Below are positions 1 to 7,802 of a stretch of 42,192 bases of DNA, one piece after another. This stretch comes from Verrucomicrobia bacterium Ga0077533 (GTDB lineage Bacteria > Verrucomicrobiota > Verrucomicrobiia > Opitutales > Opitutaceae), in assembly GCA_001464505.1 (NCBI GenBank), contig LNEH01000134.1:1-42192 (forward strand), read 5' to 3'. Within the stretch, counting starts at the first letter, position 1; the number at the start of each line of letters is the position of its first letter. The position numbers and the translations under genes were made by a program. Under the pieces are notes generated by a model that did not search any database, was not told the origin of the DNA, and saw nothing but the letters and a program-made list of their open reading frames with translations.

Positions 1-209
1 ATCTCCGGCTCGACTCGCCTGAGATTGCCCTGAAACGCATCGCCGCCCGCGTGCGCGAGGGTGGACATGACGTGCCCGCTGCCGACGTGCGCCGCCGCTT
101 TGTTCGCAGTTGGCGAAACTTCGAGAAACTGTATCGTCCCCTTTGTGATGCTTGGTGGCTATACGACGCCACCAACTATCCACCCACCCTTCTCACCAAG
201 AGCCCATGA
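1..209 (+). CDS. Zeta-toxin-like P-loop ATPase/kinase, C-terminal end only
   Basis: An open frame enters from the left edge (first full codon at position 3) and ends with TGA at 207-209; only about 68 residues are visible. The stretch of a predicted helix with REGGHDVP, then RRRFVRSWRNFEKLYRPL and WWLYD, matches the C-terminal part of the zeta-toxin/'predicted ABC-type ATPase' family, where an Arg-rich helix precedes a YRPL...WxLYD segment. The Walker A end is outside the window, so activity cannot be judged. Its stop overlaps the ATG of the next small gene in an ATGA junction, which suggests translational coupling. Family assignment rests on a short piece and is moderately sure. Confidence 0.6.
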   Translation, partial: LRLDSPEIALKRIAARVREGGHDVPAADVRRRFVRSWRNFEKLYRPLCDAWWLYDATNYPPTLLTKSP

Positions 210-361
210 AATCAGCCGCCACAGTAAAACTCGATGCACGCACGCGAGGGATAAACGCCGCTTTCCGACGGGCCGCCAAGGTCGCCGCCAGGAGGGCCCG
301 TGCAGCCGGCACCAAACTCTATTACAAGCGCGACGGCAAGTTGGTGGCTGCGACCCCGTGA
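206..361 (+). CDS. Small basic protein coupled to the zeta-toxin-like gene (possible antitoxin)
   Basis: A 51-residue Arg/Lys/Ala-rich protein. The start is the ATG at 206, because it overlaps the upstream stop by 4 bp (ATGA); the same frame stays open further upstream, but that part lies inside the zeta-like gene. It ends with TKLYYKRDGKLVAATP, a 'G-T-x-Y-x-x-x-D-G-K-x-V' tail that small proteins paired with zeta-like ATPases often carry. The role as antitoxin is inferred from position and that tail; no DNA-binding fold is evident. From 362 to 574 there is no convincing gene, only a short open stretch (RTSQGRILTPKGYGAIGL) that looks like leftover coding sequence. Confidence 0.5.
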   Translation: MKSAATVKLDARTRGINAAFRRAAKVAARRARAAGTKLYYKRDGKLVAATP

Positions 362-574
362 ACTTGGCCCGCACGAGCCAGGGCCGCATCCTCACGCCGA
401 AAGGCTACGGCGCCATCGGCTTGAAACCCGCCGCCGGCAACCAGCAGACGCTGCTTTAGGAGCGCCTCTATGCCAGAGTCTTGTTGTTTTTCCCGTCGAA
501 CGACGAACCCTACTTGTATTATCCGGAGCAAACCGTCTGCATGGTTTTGCGAGCCCATTTATCGTTAAGCGACA

Positions 575-3292
575 ATGTTCTGGAGACCAAAATCATCCGG
601 TTATTATTCACTGCTGGTTCTACTTCCTGCGGTTTTCCATGCTGAAACTGCCGAGTCTGCGTTATGGAACGCCATCGAAATCAATAACGTCACGGGGGCC
701 CAAGAGGCGCTTCGGGTTGGTGCTGAACCGGCCGAATCGTCAAGAGCATTTTTGGCATTTGCCGCATCCAAGGGTAACCCGGAAATCGTCAGGGCCTTGT
801 TGCAAGCCAAGGCCAGAATGGATGTCGCAGGGCTCGATATCGGCCCGCCGTTGACTGCGGCCATCTGGAGATCCAACGAAACCCCGGACCGGGTCGAGAT
901 CGTGCGGGATTTGTTGGCCGCAGGGGCTATCAACGCTACAGCCGATCTTGGAGCCGCCGCCGTCGGGCAGGCGTTTTCGAGTGGATGTTTCGCAATCGGG
1001 GCGATGCTGGTGGCTGCCGGTGCCGCAGTTGAAACGGCGGATCAATCCGCTCCATCGATATTGCATACGGTGCTGGCCCGTCCAGTCGTCGCAGAGGACG
1101 AATTGATTCCTACTGTGAAGACCCTGTTGTCGGCTGGGGCGGACCCGAAACGAAAAGACAAGCAAGGTCGCACTGTCGCTGACCTTGCGGCCGAATACGG
1201 ACTCTTGCAAACACAAGCCCTGCTTGAACCGGACAAGCCAACCGAGCGTGATCTCGCCGCGATCAGACAACGCGGTCTTGACCGACAATTACTCGGAGCC
1301 ATCGCCCGACACGATTCGTCACGCAGGCGCTGGGTGACCCCACCGCCCTATCAACCGGGACCACAACTCTTGACAATCAAAGCCCTTCTCAAAGCGGGGG
1401 CCAATCCACGGGTCTCCTTGCGTTTGTGGGGGGAATGGGATCGCACTGCTTTGGGCGTGCTGCTAGATAGCAGCACGGCACCGCCCTATGAAGCCGACCC
1501 TGAGGTGCTCGATCTGCTTCTGGCTCATGGCGCCAAATGGGAAGATCTCGGAAGAAATCAAAACCGCCGCATCAGGGAGATTCTGTCTCTCCCTGGATTG
1601 GGGGAAGTCGCTGTCCGGCATGGTTTACGCGGCGATGCGCTCATTCCCGCTTTCGCCTTCTCTTCTCGCGGGGAGGGCAAGGAAACTTCCAGCACCTTAT
1701 TGCACGCCGCTGCCGAAGGCGGTGTGGTCAAAGTCGTCGAGGCCCTGGTCAAAGCCGGTGGCCAGATCAATGGTGCCGATGGCGCCGGTTACACTCCACT
1801 GGCCCGGGCGGTGGCCGCAGGGCGGGAAGAAGTCACAGAATTCCTAATCAAAAGAGGCGCCAAGATCGATGTCGTAACCACGGATGGTCTGTCTCTGGTA
1901 GATCTCGCCGCCCAAGCGAACAACCGCCGCAGAATAAAACTTTGGGATAAATCTGATCGGTATCGCGAATTGCTGGATAGTTTCTCGCCTCCATCGAACA
2001 GCAAATGGACGGGCAAATGGATGATGGGAGACCCGAAATACCCCAGCGTCGTCACCTTGGAAAAAGACGGTAGCGGATACTCCGGATTCGGTTGGTTGAT
2101 GTGGACCGAAACCGATGAGGGCATCCGACTGCGGATGACCCGCACCAACCGGCTGGGTTTACCCGCCGGCACAGTCGAATTGGATTTGGAGTCCGACCAA
2201 CTGGGCGGCCTGCGCCGGAAGCAACAGGGAGCTGAAGGACAGTGGCACCTTTGGCGTCCGCAGCACCCACCCCAACCAGACTCAGAAAAAGCCCTTGCGA
2301 ACGCCATGGAGCGACAAAAACTGCAGGCCAAGATCGACGAGCAATTTGCCGCGTTGGCAAGCGGGCGGAGCGATGGATTCTGGCTCGACAGCAGCACCCC
2401 ACCTTCCGGTCTCCCGGAACAAGTGTGGACGGAAACCCGTTGGGCCAGGTTTTCAGTGCATGGAGGGGAATTGGGCACCCTGCCCCGAGCCATGTCCGGG
2501 ATGTCCCGGCTCAAGCACCTGGAAATCTCCAATCAGAAACGGCTCCGCATTGAGCCCGGCGCACTGGCACTGCCGGCCTTGGAAATGTTGGACCTGCGAT
2601 CGACTGGCTTGGAAGAGTTGCCCGTTGATTGGTCACTACTGCCGCAATTGCAACAGGTCACAATTTTTGACAGCAGATTGTCCGCCTTGCCCGGCGGGTG
2701 GCGAAACGCCCGCAATCTGATTTGGTTCGGAGTGGGTGACAGCCGCCTCCGCACGCTGCCCGACGATCTTGGTGAGGCCCCCGTGCTCAAGCGACTGGGA
2801 GCAAGCGGCCAGCAGCTGCGTGAGCTTCCTGCGTCCTTGGCCAACTCGGTCGTGGAAGAGCTATACTTGGACAGCAACCGGTTCGAACGGATGCCTACTT
2901 GTGTGCGTAGCATGCGGACACTCAGGTCGTTGTCATTCGGACAGAACCGCCTGGTTTCGGTTGGAGCGGAGGAGCTGCCCTCCGGCCTGCACAGTCTCGG
3001 TCTGGCGGGCAACCGCTTGCGCCGTGTGCCTGACCTGAGCACCCTGCAACAACTGGAAAAACTCGACCTCAGTTCCAACGCCATCGAGGAGTTGCCTGAC
3101 GATCCAGGTTGGTTGCCCAGCTCCGTCATCGAACTGAATCTCCGCGGCAATCCGATAAAAACCATTCCGGACTGGTTGCGCACGCGGGCCTTCCGTCGGC
3201 TTGACCTGGGGCAGAATGCTTGGCCGGAAGAGCAGGCGAGAGAAATCGCCAAACAAGCTGAAACCCGCTGGCGCGAGAAAGCCAAAAAGTGA
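575..3292 (+). CDS. Secreted ankyrin-repeat / leucine-rich-repeat protein
   Basis: 905 residues. The N-terminus (about 1-23) has a basic start, a hydrophobic stretch (YYSLLVLLPAVFHA) and a likely signal-peptidase site, so export is predicted. Residues about 28-230 and 370-455 contain ankyrin repeats (for example TPLARAVAAGREEVTEFLIK). Residues about 475-560 form a separate region starting WTGKWMMGD that I do not recognise. Residues about 640-890 are leucine-rich repeats of the LxxLxLxxNxLxxLP type (LEKLDLSSNAIEELPDD). The two scaffolds together suggest a protein-binding surface; no catalytic motif is seen. GC is visibly lower than in the rest of the window. The next gene starts 7 bp after the stop, so the two are probably co-transcribed. 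No strong Shine-Dalgarno supports the start; the signal peptide does. Confidence 0.8.
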   Translation: MFWRPKSSGYYSLLVLLPAVFHAETAESALWNAIEINNVTGAQEALRVGAEPAESSRAFLAFAASKGNPEIVRALLQAKARMDVAGLDIGPPLTAAIWRSNETPDRVEIVRDLLAAGAINATADLGAAAVGQAFSSGCFAIGAMLVAAGAAVETADQSAPSILHTVLARPVVAEDELIPTVKTLLSAGADPKRKDKQGRTVADLAAEYGLLQTQALLEPDKPTERDLAAIRQRGLDRQLLGAIARHDSSRRRWVTPPPYQPGPQLLTIKALLKAGANPRVSLRLWGEWDRTALGVLLDSSTAPPYEADPEVLDLLLAHGAKWEDLGRNQNRRIREILSLPGLGEVAVRHGLRGDALIPAFAFSSRGEGKETSSTLLHAAAEGGVVKVVEALVKAGGQINGADGAGYTPLARAVAAGREEVTEFLIKRGAKIDVVTTDGLSLVDLAAQANNRRRIKLWDKSDRYRELLDSFSPPSNSKWTGKWMMGDPKYPSVVTLEKDGSGYSGFGWLMWTETDEGIRLRMTRTNRLGLPAGTVELDLESDQLGGLRRKQQGAEGQWHLWRPQHPPQPDSEKALANAMERQKLQAKIDEQFAALASGRSDGFWLDSSTPPSGLPEQVWTETRWARFSVHGGELGTLPRAMSGMSRLKHLEISNQKRLRIEPGALALPALEMLDLRSTGLEELPVDWSLLPQLQQVTIFDSRLSALPGGWRNARNLIWFGVGDSRLRTLPDDLGEAPVLKRLGASGQQLRELPASLANSVVEELYLDSNRFERMPTCVRSMRTLRSLSFGQNRLVSVGAEELPSGLHSLGLAGNRLRRVPDLSTLQQLEKLDLSSNAIEELPDDPGWLPSSVIELNLRGNPIKTIPDWLRTRAFRRLDLGQNAWPEEQAREIAKQAETRWREKAKK

Positions 3293-3299
3293 TCTCCGC

Positions 3300-5267
3300 A
3301 TGAAAACACCCTGGCTTCAGGTTATTTTGCTGTCTCTATGCAGTTGGGGCGCATTACCCGAACTCCATGGCGCTCCTCTGCGAGTGACCGGTTTGACTTG
3401 GGCGGAATCGGCTGCACTCAGCCCCGACGGCCGACTGCTTTGGATAGGACACTTGAACGGCGCCGTGACCTGCATAGATGCCGCAAGTGGCACGGTGCTC
3501 CGGCGCTGGCCCGCCAGCGGGAATAACCAGGTGGAACAACTGTCTTTCTCCGCCGACGGGAGCCGCGTTCTGACAGTTTCGCCCAATCGGGTTCTGCGTG
3601 TGCTGTCGCTTGATCAGTCTATTTCGGGCGATTTGGCGAAGTGGTCGTGGCAGGAGTATTATCCCGGCGGCGCGCTTTCGCCTGACGGGAAGCATGCTTT
3701 GGCCGTGGCGCACCAAGGCCCCTTGCGCTGGTGTGCGGTAGCTTCTGGGCAGACCCTGCGCGAGTGGACCGATACCGCCGGACAGAAACAGGGATACTCT
3801 TCCGCCGTGGTCCTGACGAACGACGGACTGGCTGTGGTCGCGCCTCTGCAAGGCGGCACGGCTGCGTTGATTGATGCCGCAAAAGGGGAAGTTCTCGCCC
3901 GTCTGACCGGCGGGATTGGCAGGATCGAATGGTTGGCGCGCGAGCAGTGCGTCGCATGGGGCGGCCAGACCTGGTCGTATCAGCAATTGGTTGAGGCTAG
4001 GCAGACTCGGCCGTCGGAGCTGATCAAGGGATATGATCCCGGATTGTCACTTGGCTGGCTTGGTCAGGCAATGCGGCGCTCCTTGCCCTCCGACCAATGG
4101 ATTTTCTGGGTCAAGTCTGGCGCAGAAAAGAACCGCGCCGCTTGGCTGGAACCAAGTTGGCCGCAATTAAGATCGATCGACAATCCTCGACGCGGCCGCG
4201 GTCCGGTCGTGGTGGATTGGAAACATCACCGGATATGGTGGCAGGAAGATGACGGGATCTGGGCTGGATGGGACATGGGAGAACTGGGAAAGCCCGATGG
4301 CCTGTCCATTGGCGGCTATCCTTCCGGGTTATCAATGCTCAAAGGCGGGTTGCTGATGGCCGGCGATGTCAACGGCATGCAGGCGTTTGTTCAGCCGCAA
4401 AACATGAAACCACTGGCCTCGAGCCAATCACACGTAAGCACGGATTCGCGTGACGCCAAGCGGGGCACACTGGTTGACCGGCAATGGGATCCCAAATCCG
4501 GTTGGCGGGAAGGCTGGGCTCAAGTCGAACGGGCCGCAGGTTGGCGGGTGCAATGGACAGACGAAAACGGCACCGTGTTGTTTGCGCAATTTTCCGGAAA
4601 CACCGGACAACCACCCCGATTTGTCCATGGCCCTGCGGGCGCAACCGCCATGATCTTTTCGCGCTCTTACATGGAAGATGTTGGAGCCACACAATTGCAA
4701 CGAAGTGCTCTGCGCCTATGGGATAATCAAGAGAAACGCTGGCTGCCGGCGCGTTTTGAAGACCACCGGGAAGTTGAAGTTCGCGAAGTCCGATGGTCCC
4801 CCACCGGGCGGTGGCTTGGTTCCAGCAACTTCATCGAACGAGATGGCCCCAAGACCGTGCGCGTCTGGTCAGTGCCGGAGGGCCGGCGCCTTGGCCAGCC
4901 GGTCGAAGGGGTCGCCGGTTGGGCCGTCGGAAAGGATGGCGCCTTGGCGTGGACTGATCGGGACGGCCAAATCTACTTGCGTTATTCCGACGGGAAAACC
5001 ACTCGCCGCATCAGCGCACCGGATGCACTGCTACGATCTGCAAGAGTAGCCCTGTCAAGTGACGAAACTCATGTGGCTCTTCTGACTGGGGATAACATTC
5101 TACTGGTGAAGTCCGTGCGCGATGGGAAGGAGGTATACCGGGAATCTCTCGCTTGGTGGCCTCAGGCAGGCTGGGAGCCGCCAAGCGGCGATCTTATATA
5201 TATTGGCGAACAAACGCTGGCAGTGCTAACCTCCCGCAATGCTTGGCTCCGCTTGGTGAAATATTGA
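3300..5267 (+). CDS. Secreted WD40/beta-propeller-like protein
   Basis: 655 residues from the ATG at 3300. The frame is open further upstream, but that part overlaps the preceding gene, and starting here gives a clean signal peptide (MKTPWLQVILLSLCSWGALP). The mature protein has blade-like repeats with the 'LSPDGRxLxxGxxxGxVxxxDxxxGxxxRRW' pattern, near residues 35-65, 120-150 and again about 500-640 (RWSPTGRWLGSSN, RVWSVPEGRRL), as in WD40/quinoprotein-like propellers. No enzymatic residues can be named. It lies 7 bp downstream of the ankyrin/LRR gene with similar base composition, so the two probably act and were acquired together as an exported interaction pair. Function unknown. Confidence 0.7.
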   Translation: MKTPWLQVILLSLCSWGALPELHGAPLRVTGLTWAESAALSPDGRLLWIGHLNGAVTCIDAASGTVLRRWPASGNNQVEQLSFSADGSRVLTVSPNRVLRVLSLDQSISGDLAKWSWQEYYPGGALSPDGKHALAVAHQGPLRWCAVASGQTLREWTDTAGQKQGYSSAVVLTNDGLAVVAPLQGGTAALIDAAKGEVLARLTGGIGRIEWLAREQCVAWGGQTWSYQQLVEARQTRPSELIKGYDPGLSLGWLGQAMRRSLPSDQWIFWVKSGAEKNRAAWLEPSWPQLRSIDNPRRGRGPVVVDWKHHRIWWQEDDGIWAGWDMGELGKPDGLSIGGYPSGLSMLKGGLLMAGDVNGMQAFVQPQNMKPLASSQSHVSTDSRDAKRGTLVDRQWDPKSGWREGWAQVERAAGWRVQWTDENGTVLFAQFSGNTGQPPRFVHGPAGATAMIFSRSYMEDVGATQLQRSALRLWDNQEKRWLPARFEDHREVEVREVRWSPTGRWLGSSNFIERDGPKTVRVWSVPEGRRLGQPVEGVAGWAVGKDGALAWTDRDGQIYLRYSDGKTTRRISAPDALLRSARVALSSDETHVALLTGDNILLVKSVRDGKEVYRESLAWWPQAGWEPPSGDLIYIGEQTLAVLTSRNAWLRLVKY

Positions 5268-5320
5268 TCACGGTTTGGTGGTAGATTATCTAGAGAGCAT
5301 GCTCTTGGACTTGGAGCAAC

Positions 5321-5407
5321 TTACCTGTCGGCCACGACGGCCACCGGATTGATTTCGAGTGAATACCTGTTGATCCGCCGGGTGCGGAACATCACGAGCG
5401 CCAGTGC
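5321..5407 (-). pseudogene. Duplicated 3' end of creD (fragment)
   Basis: Read on the minus strand, this stretch encodes LVMFRTRRINRYSLEINP..., ending in a stop at 5321-5323. It matches the C-terminus of the intact creD at 6158 (LVMFCTRRINWYSLEMN) in the same frame with its own stop. At DNA level 5358-5407 is almost identical to the corresponding part of creD; the last few codons diverge and lack one codon. There is no upstream coding sequence for it. The fragment and the true creD end therefore form a direct repeat bracketing the VapBC-like pair. The 5268-5320 spacer before it holds a 12-bp perfect palindrome (5294-5305) and nothing else recognisable. Confidence 0.8.
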
Positions 5408-5437
5408 TGACCCGCCCCGTCACTTGACAACCTCCAA

Positions 5438-5459
5438 TGGTATTACCACGGTAACACCA
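5438..5459. promoter_or_regulatory. Inverted-repeat operator candidate for the VapBC-like pair
   Basis: Ten-base arms TGGTATTACC and GGTAACACCA, separated by AC, match at 9 of 10 positions, and the right arm ends on the antitoxin start codon. A TTGACA hexamer lies at 5424-5429, but no convincing -10 box is spaced correctly from it. Ribbon-helix-helix antitoxins usually repress their own operon by binding such palindromes at the promoter; that this one is the operator is inference from position. Confidence 0.5.
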
Positions 5460-5695
5460 TGCCCACCCTCACCCTCAAGGTCACGCCGGAGTTCAAGCGC
5501 CGCCTGAAGCGCGTCGCCCGCCAGCGCAAGCTGCCGGTCTCGGAGGTCGTCCGCGCCGCCGTGGAGAAGGATTTCCCCGCCGAAGGCCGGGGCTGGCTGC
5601 TGGGCCGGATGAAGCAGTTTTCCACGGGACCATCGACCTATGATCCCTCCAAACCGGTCTTTGACGACGACGAGTGGGATTACACCCGCAAGTGA
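5459..5695 (+). CDS. Ribbon-helix-helix antitoxin (VapB/CopG-like)
   Basis: 78 residues. The first 40 (TLTLKVTPEFKRRLKRVARQ then LPVSEVVRAAVEK) have the strand-helix-helix pattern of CopG/Arc-type DNA-binding antitoxins; the acidic, aromatic C-terminal tail (FDDDEWDYTRK) is typical of the part that wraps the toxin. Translation starts within an inverted repeat that may be its operator. Its stop overlaps the toxin start in a GTGA junction, as expected for a coupled toxin-antitoxin operon. It should neutralise the PIN toxin encoded next and repress the operon. GC is closer to the chromosome than that of the ankyrin/LRR pair. Confidence 0.8.
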   Translation: MPTLTLKVTPEFKRRLKRVARQRKLPVSEVVRAAVEKDFPAEGRGWLLGRMKQFSTGPSTYDPSKPVFDDDEWDYTRK

Positions 5696-6087
5696 AATAC
5701 CTCCTCGACTCGCATGTGGTTGATTGGGCGCAGACCGACGCACATCGGCTGCCCGCAAAGGTTCAGGCCATCATCGGGAATGCGCGGCGGGGTGATCTGG
5801 CGGTCTCGGATGTGTCCCTGACTGAATTGGGCCGCCATTTGGTGGCCCGGCGCATCTCCACGGACTTGGCTCCCGAGGAATGGCTGCACCAAGCCTTGGA
5901 GGGAATTGTGGTGCTGCCGGTCACGGTGGAGATCGCGATCGGTGCGGCCCGGCTCGACTGGGCGCATCGCGACCCCTGCGACCGCCACATCGTCGCCACG
6001 GCCGCGGAGCACAAGCTGCCTCTCCTCACCATTGACGAAAAGATCCACCATCTCTCCGGCGTGCGCGGCCTCAAGGTCATCTGGTGA
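5692..6087 (+). CDS. PIN-domain toxin ribonuclease (VapC-like)
   Basis: 131 residues from the GTG at 5692, which overlaps the antitoxin stop by 4 bp; this start puts the first PIN aspartate at the usual position (KYLLDSHVVDWA, Asp6). The remaining acidic residues of the PIN active site are present: Glu45 (SLTELG), Asp94/Asp97 (RDPCDRHIVATA) and Asp115 (LLTIDEKI). Such toxins cleave RNA, often tRNA or rRNA, with Mg2+ or Mn2+. The family member closest in pattern is the 'LLDTHxxxWA' VapC branch. The gene ends 70 bp before the convergent creD stop. Confidence 0.85.
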   Translation: MKYLLDSHVVDWAQTDAHRLPAKVQAIIGNARRGDLAVSDVSLTELGRHLVARRISTDLAPEEWLHQALEGIVVLPVTVEIAIGAARLDWAHRDPCDRHIVATAAEHKLPLLTIDEKIHHLSGVRGLKVIW

Positions 6088-6157
6088 CGCGCTGTGATTG
6101 GGAAAACCAACGGTGGTTTTTCTTTTTTGACCAATCCCGCCCGGGGCCTTTGCACAC

Positions 6158-7567
6158 TTATCTGTCAACGCCGACGGCAACCGGGGTGTTCATTTCGAGT
6201 GAATACCAGTTGATCCGCCGGGTGCAGAACATCACGAGCGCCAGCGCCCCGAACAGCGCGGCCGTGCCGGCCACCAGCGCGTAGTCCTGCGACTTCAGCA
6301 CGAAGTAGAGATAGCCGTAGGTCGCCGCGAGCCCGCCGCCGATGACGAGCGTGCGCGCGCCGGTCTTGAGGAAGCTCCACGCATACAACGACACGAGCAG
6401 CATGCACAATGCCGCGGCCGCCGCATAGGCGAGGCCGGTGCCCCAGAATTCCGACAGCGCCAGGAACCCGAGGAAGAACAGCGCCAACGCGGCGCCGACC
6501 ATGGCGTATTGCAGCGGGTGGATCTTCAGCCCCGGCACCGTCACCTCGAACAGAAAGAACACCGCGAACACCAGGACGAAGAACAGCACGCCGTATTTCT
6601 GCGCCCGCTCGGCCAGCCGGTAGCCGTCCACCGGCTGCGCGAAGGTCACGCCGAAGCCCGCGGCGTCGATCTTCTGCGCCAGCTCGGTGAGATTCGTGCC
6701 GCGCTTCGTCCAGCTCTGCGGAAACCCGCGGCTGAAGTGCGCGATCTCCCACTCCGCCGTGAAGCCCGCCGGACCGACTTCCCGCCGGACCGGCAGGTAG
6801 GCGCCGCCGAACGACGGGTCCGCCCACGGCGCGGTAAGCTTCACCGTGGTGGCCTTGCCGGCGGGAACGATTTGCAGTCGTTCGCTTCCCTGCAGGGCCG
6901 CCTCGAATTCGAAGTCGATCCGCGCACCCGGCGTGAGCTCCGCGAGCTTGGCCTCCAGCGGCAGGAAGGCGCCCCCGGTGGCTTCGGCCGACTCGAAGGC
7001 CGCCGCCTTGCCGCCCGTCGGCGAGAAGGCAGTGACCGTGCGGATGCCGCGCAGGTCCGAGACGCCGAACAGCACGCGCGCCTGGGCCCAGTCAATCCGG
7101 TCATGCTCGATGCCGGCGGCGGCGAAATCCGGCAGAAACGCGCCGGCGAACTTCAGTTTGGTGGAATACACCACCGCGTCGTAGATGCCGCGATGCCGCA
7201 CCTCGGGCTCGACCGTGCCCGACACGGCCAGCTTGTCCGGGAGGAAATACGCCGTGGTCCACTGCAGGCCCGGCTCCTCCACCGCCACGACCTTTTCACC
7301 GACGATCTTCTGGCGCATGAGCATCGTCTTGTAGGCATAGGGCACCGCCAGCACCGGGCCGCTCACCTGCTGCGCCTTGCCCCAGAGCCCGGCGATCTCC
7401 TGCGTGGCCTGCTTCTGGTAACCCTGCCTCTCGCGCAGCACGCCGTTCGTCATGAACAGCGGGATGTGCAGGAACGGAATAAGCAGGCAGATGCTCGCGA
7501 TCTTGAGGAAGACGGACAGCCGGCGCGAGCCGGGCGTGGGAATGACAGGAGGTTGGGCGGTATCCAT
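6158..7567 (-). CDS. creD: CreD-like inner-membrane protein
   Basis: 469 residues from the ATG at 7567; the frame continues upstream, but this start gives the family's usual length. One N-terminal membrane segment (FLKIASICLLIPFLHIPLF) is followed by a large periplasmic domain of about 280 residues, then five closely spaced hydrophobic segments ending near the C-terminus (LQYAMVGAALALFFLGFLAL, AYAAAAALCMLLVSLYAW and others). This is the CreD (formerly Cet) layout. CreD is the main output of the CreBC two-component system and affects envelope integrity and colicin/beta-lactam responses in Enterobacteria and Aeromonas; the molecular activity is unknown. A CreB-type tag lies 23 bp upstream of the start. 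Its 3' end is duplicated at 5321-5407. Confidence 0.9.
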   Translation of the reverse strand: MDTAQPPVIPTPGSRRLSVFLKIASICLLIPFLHIPLFMTNGVLRERQGYQKQATQEIAGLWGKAQQVSGPVLAVPYAYKTMLMRQKIVGEKVVAVEEPGLQWTTAYFLPDKLAVSGTVEPEVRHRGIYDAVVYSTKLKFAGAFLPDFAAAGIEHDRIDWAQARVLFGVSDLRGIRTVTAFSPTGGKAAAFESAEATGGAFLPLEAKLAELTPGARIDFEFEAALQGSERLQIVPAGKATTVKLTAPWADPSFGGAYLPVRREVGPAGFTAEWEIAHFSRGFPQSWTKRGTNLTELAQKIDAAGFGVTFAQPVDGYRLAERAQKYGVLFFVLVFAVFFLFEVTVPGLKIHPLQYAMVGAALALFFLGFLALSEFWGTGLAYAAAAALCMLLVSLYAWSFLKTGARTLVIGGGLAATYGYLYFVLKSQDYALVAGTAALFGALALVMFCTRRINWYSLEMNTPVAVGVDR

Positions 7568-7589
7568 GCCGCCATCCTGCCCGGCCGGT

Positions 7590-7605
7590 GTGAAGCCCGT
7601 GTGAA
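7590..7605 (-). promoter_or_regulatory. CreB recognition tag (cre tag) upstream of creD
   Basis: On the minus strand the sequence is TTCAC-ACGGGC-TTCAC, an exact match to the TTCAC-N6-TTCAC direct repeat that CreB binds in E. coli. It ends 23 bp upstream of the creD start and is oriented toward it. The match plus the adjacent creBC genes makes this a strong site prediction; binding itself is inferred. Confidence 0.8.
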
Positions 7606-7737
7606 GTCCCGATGAAATCGCGCGGAAATCGCCCCTGGTGGGGCGCACCGGCCCGGTGCGCCGCGGCGGAGCGGGCCACGCCTGTGGCGGGCAAGCCCCG
7701 AGCAAGTTCGCCGCCCACCCAATCCGGCCGCAGCTCA

Positions 7738-7772
7738 GGCGCTGATGTCAACCAATAGTTGACATCAGCGCC
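7738..7772. promoter_or_regulatory. Perfect 15-bp hairpin between creC and creD
   Basis: Arms GGCGCTGATGTCAAC and GTTGACATCAGCGCC are perfectly complementary around a 5-base loop (CAATA). The site lies in the 235-bp gap between the creC stop and the creD start. No T-run follows on either strand, so it does not look like a simple intrinsic terminator. It could be an mRNA stem protecting or separating the creC and creD parts of the transcript, or a dyad protein site. Confidence 0.6.
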
Positions 7773-7802
7773 CTGTTCACGCCGGCTTTTCTCGCCGCAG
7801 GC

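Noticed and set aside
5424-5452. Full sigma-70 promoter for the VapBC-like pair based on TTGACA at 5424
   Set aside because: No -10-like hexamer is found at 16-18 bp; only the operator-like palindrome is reported.
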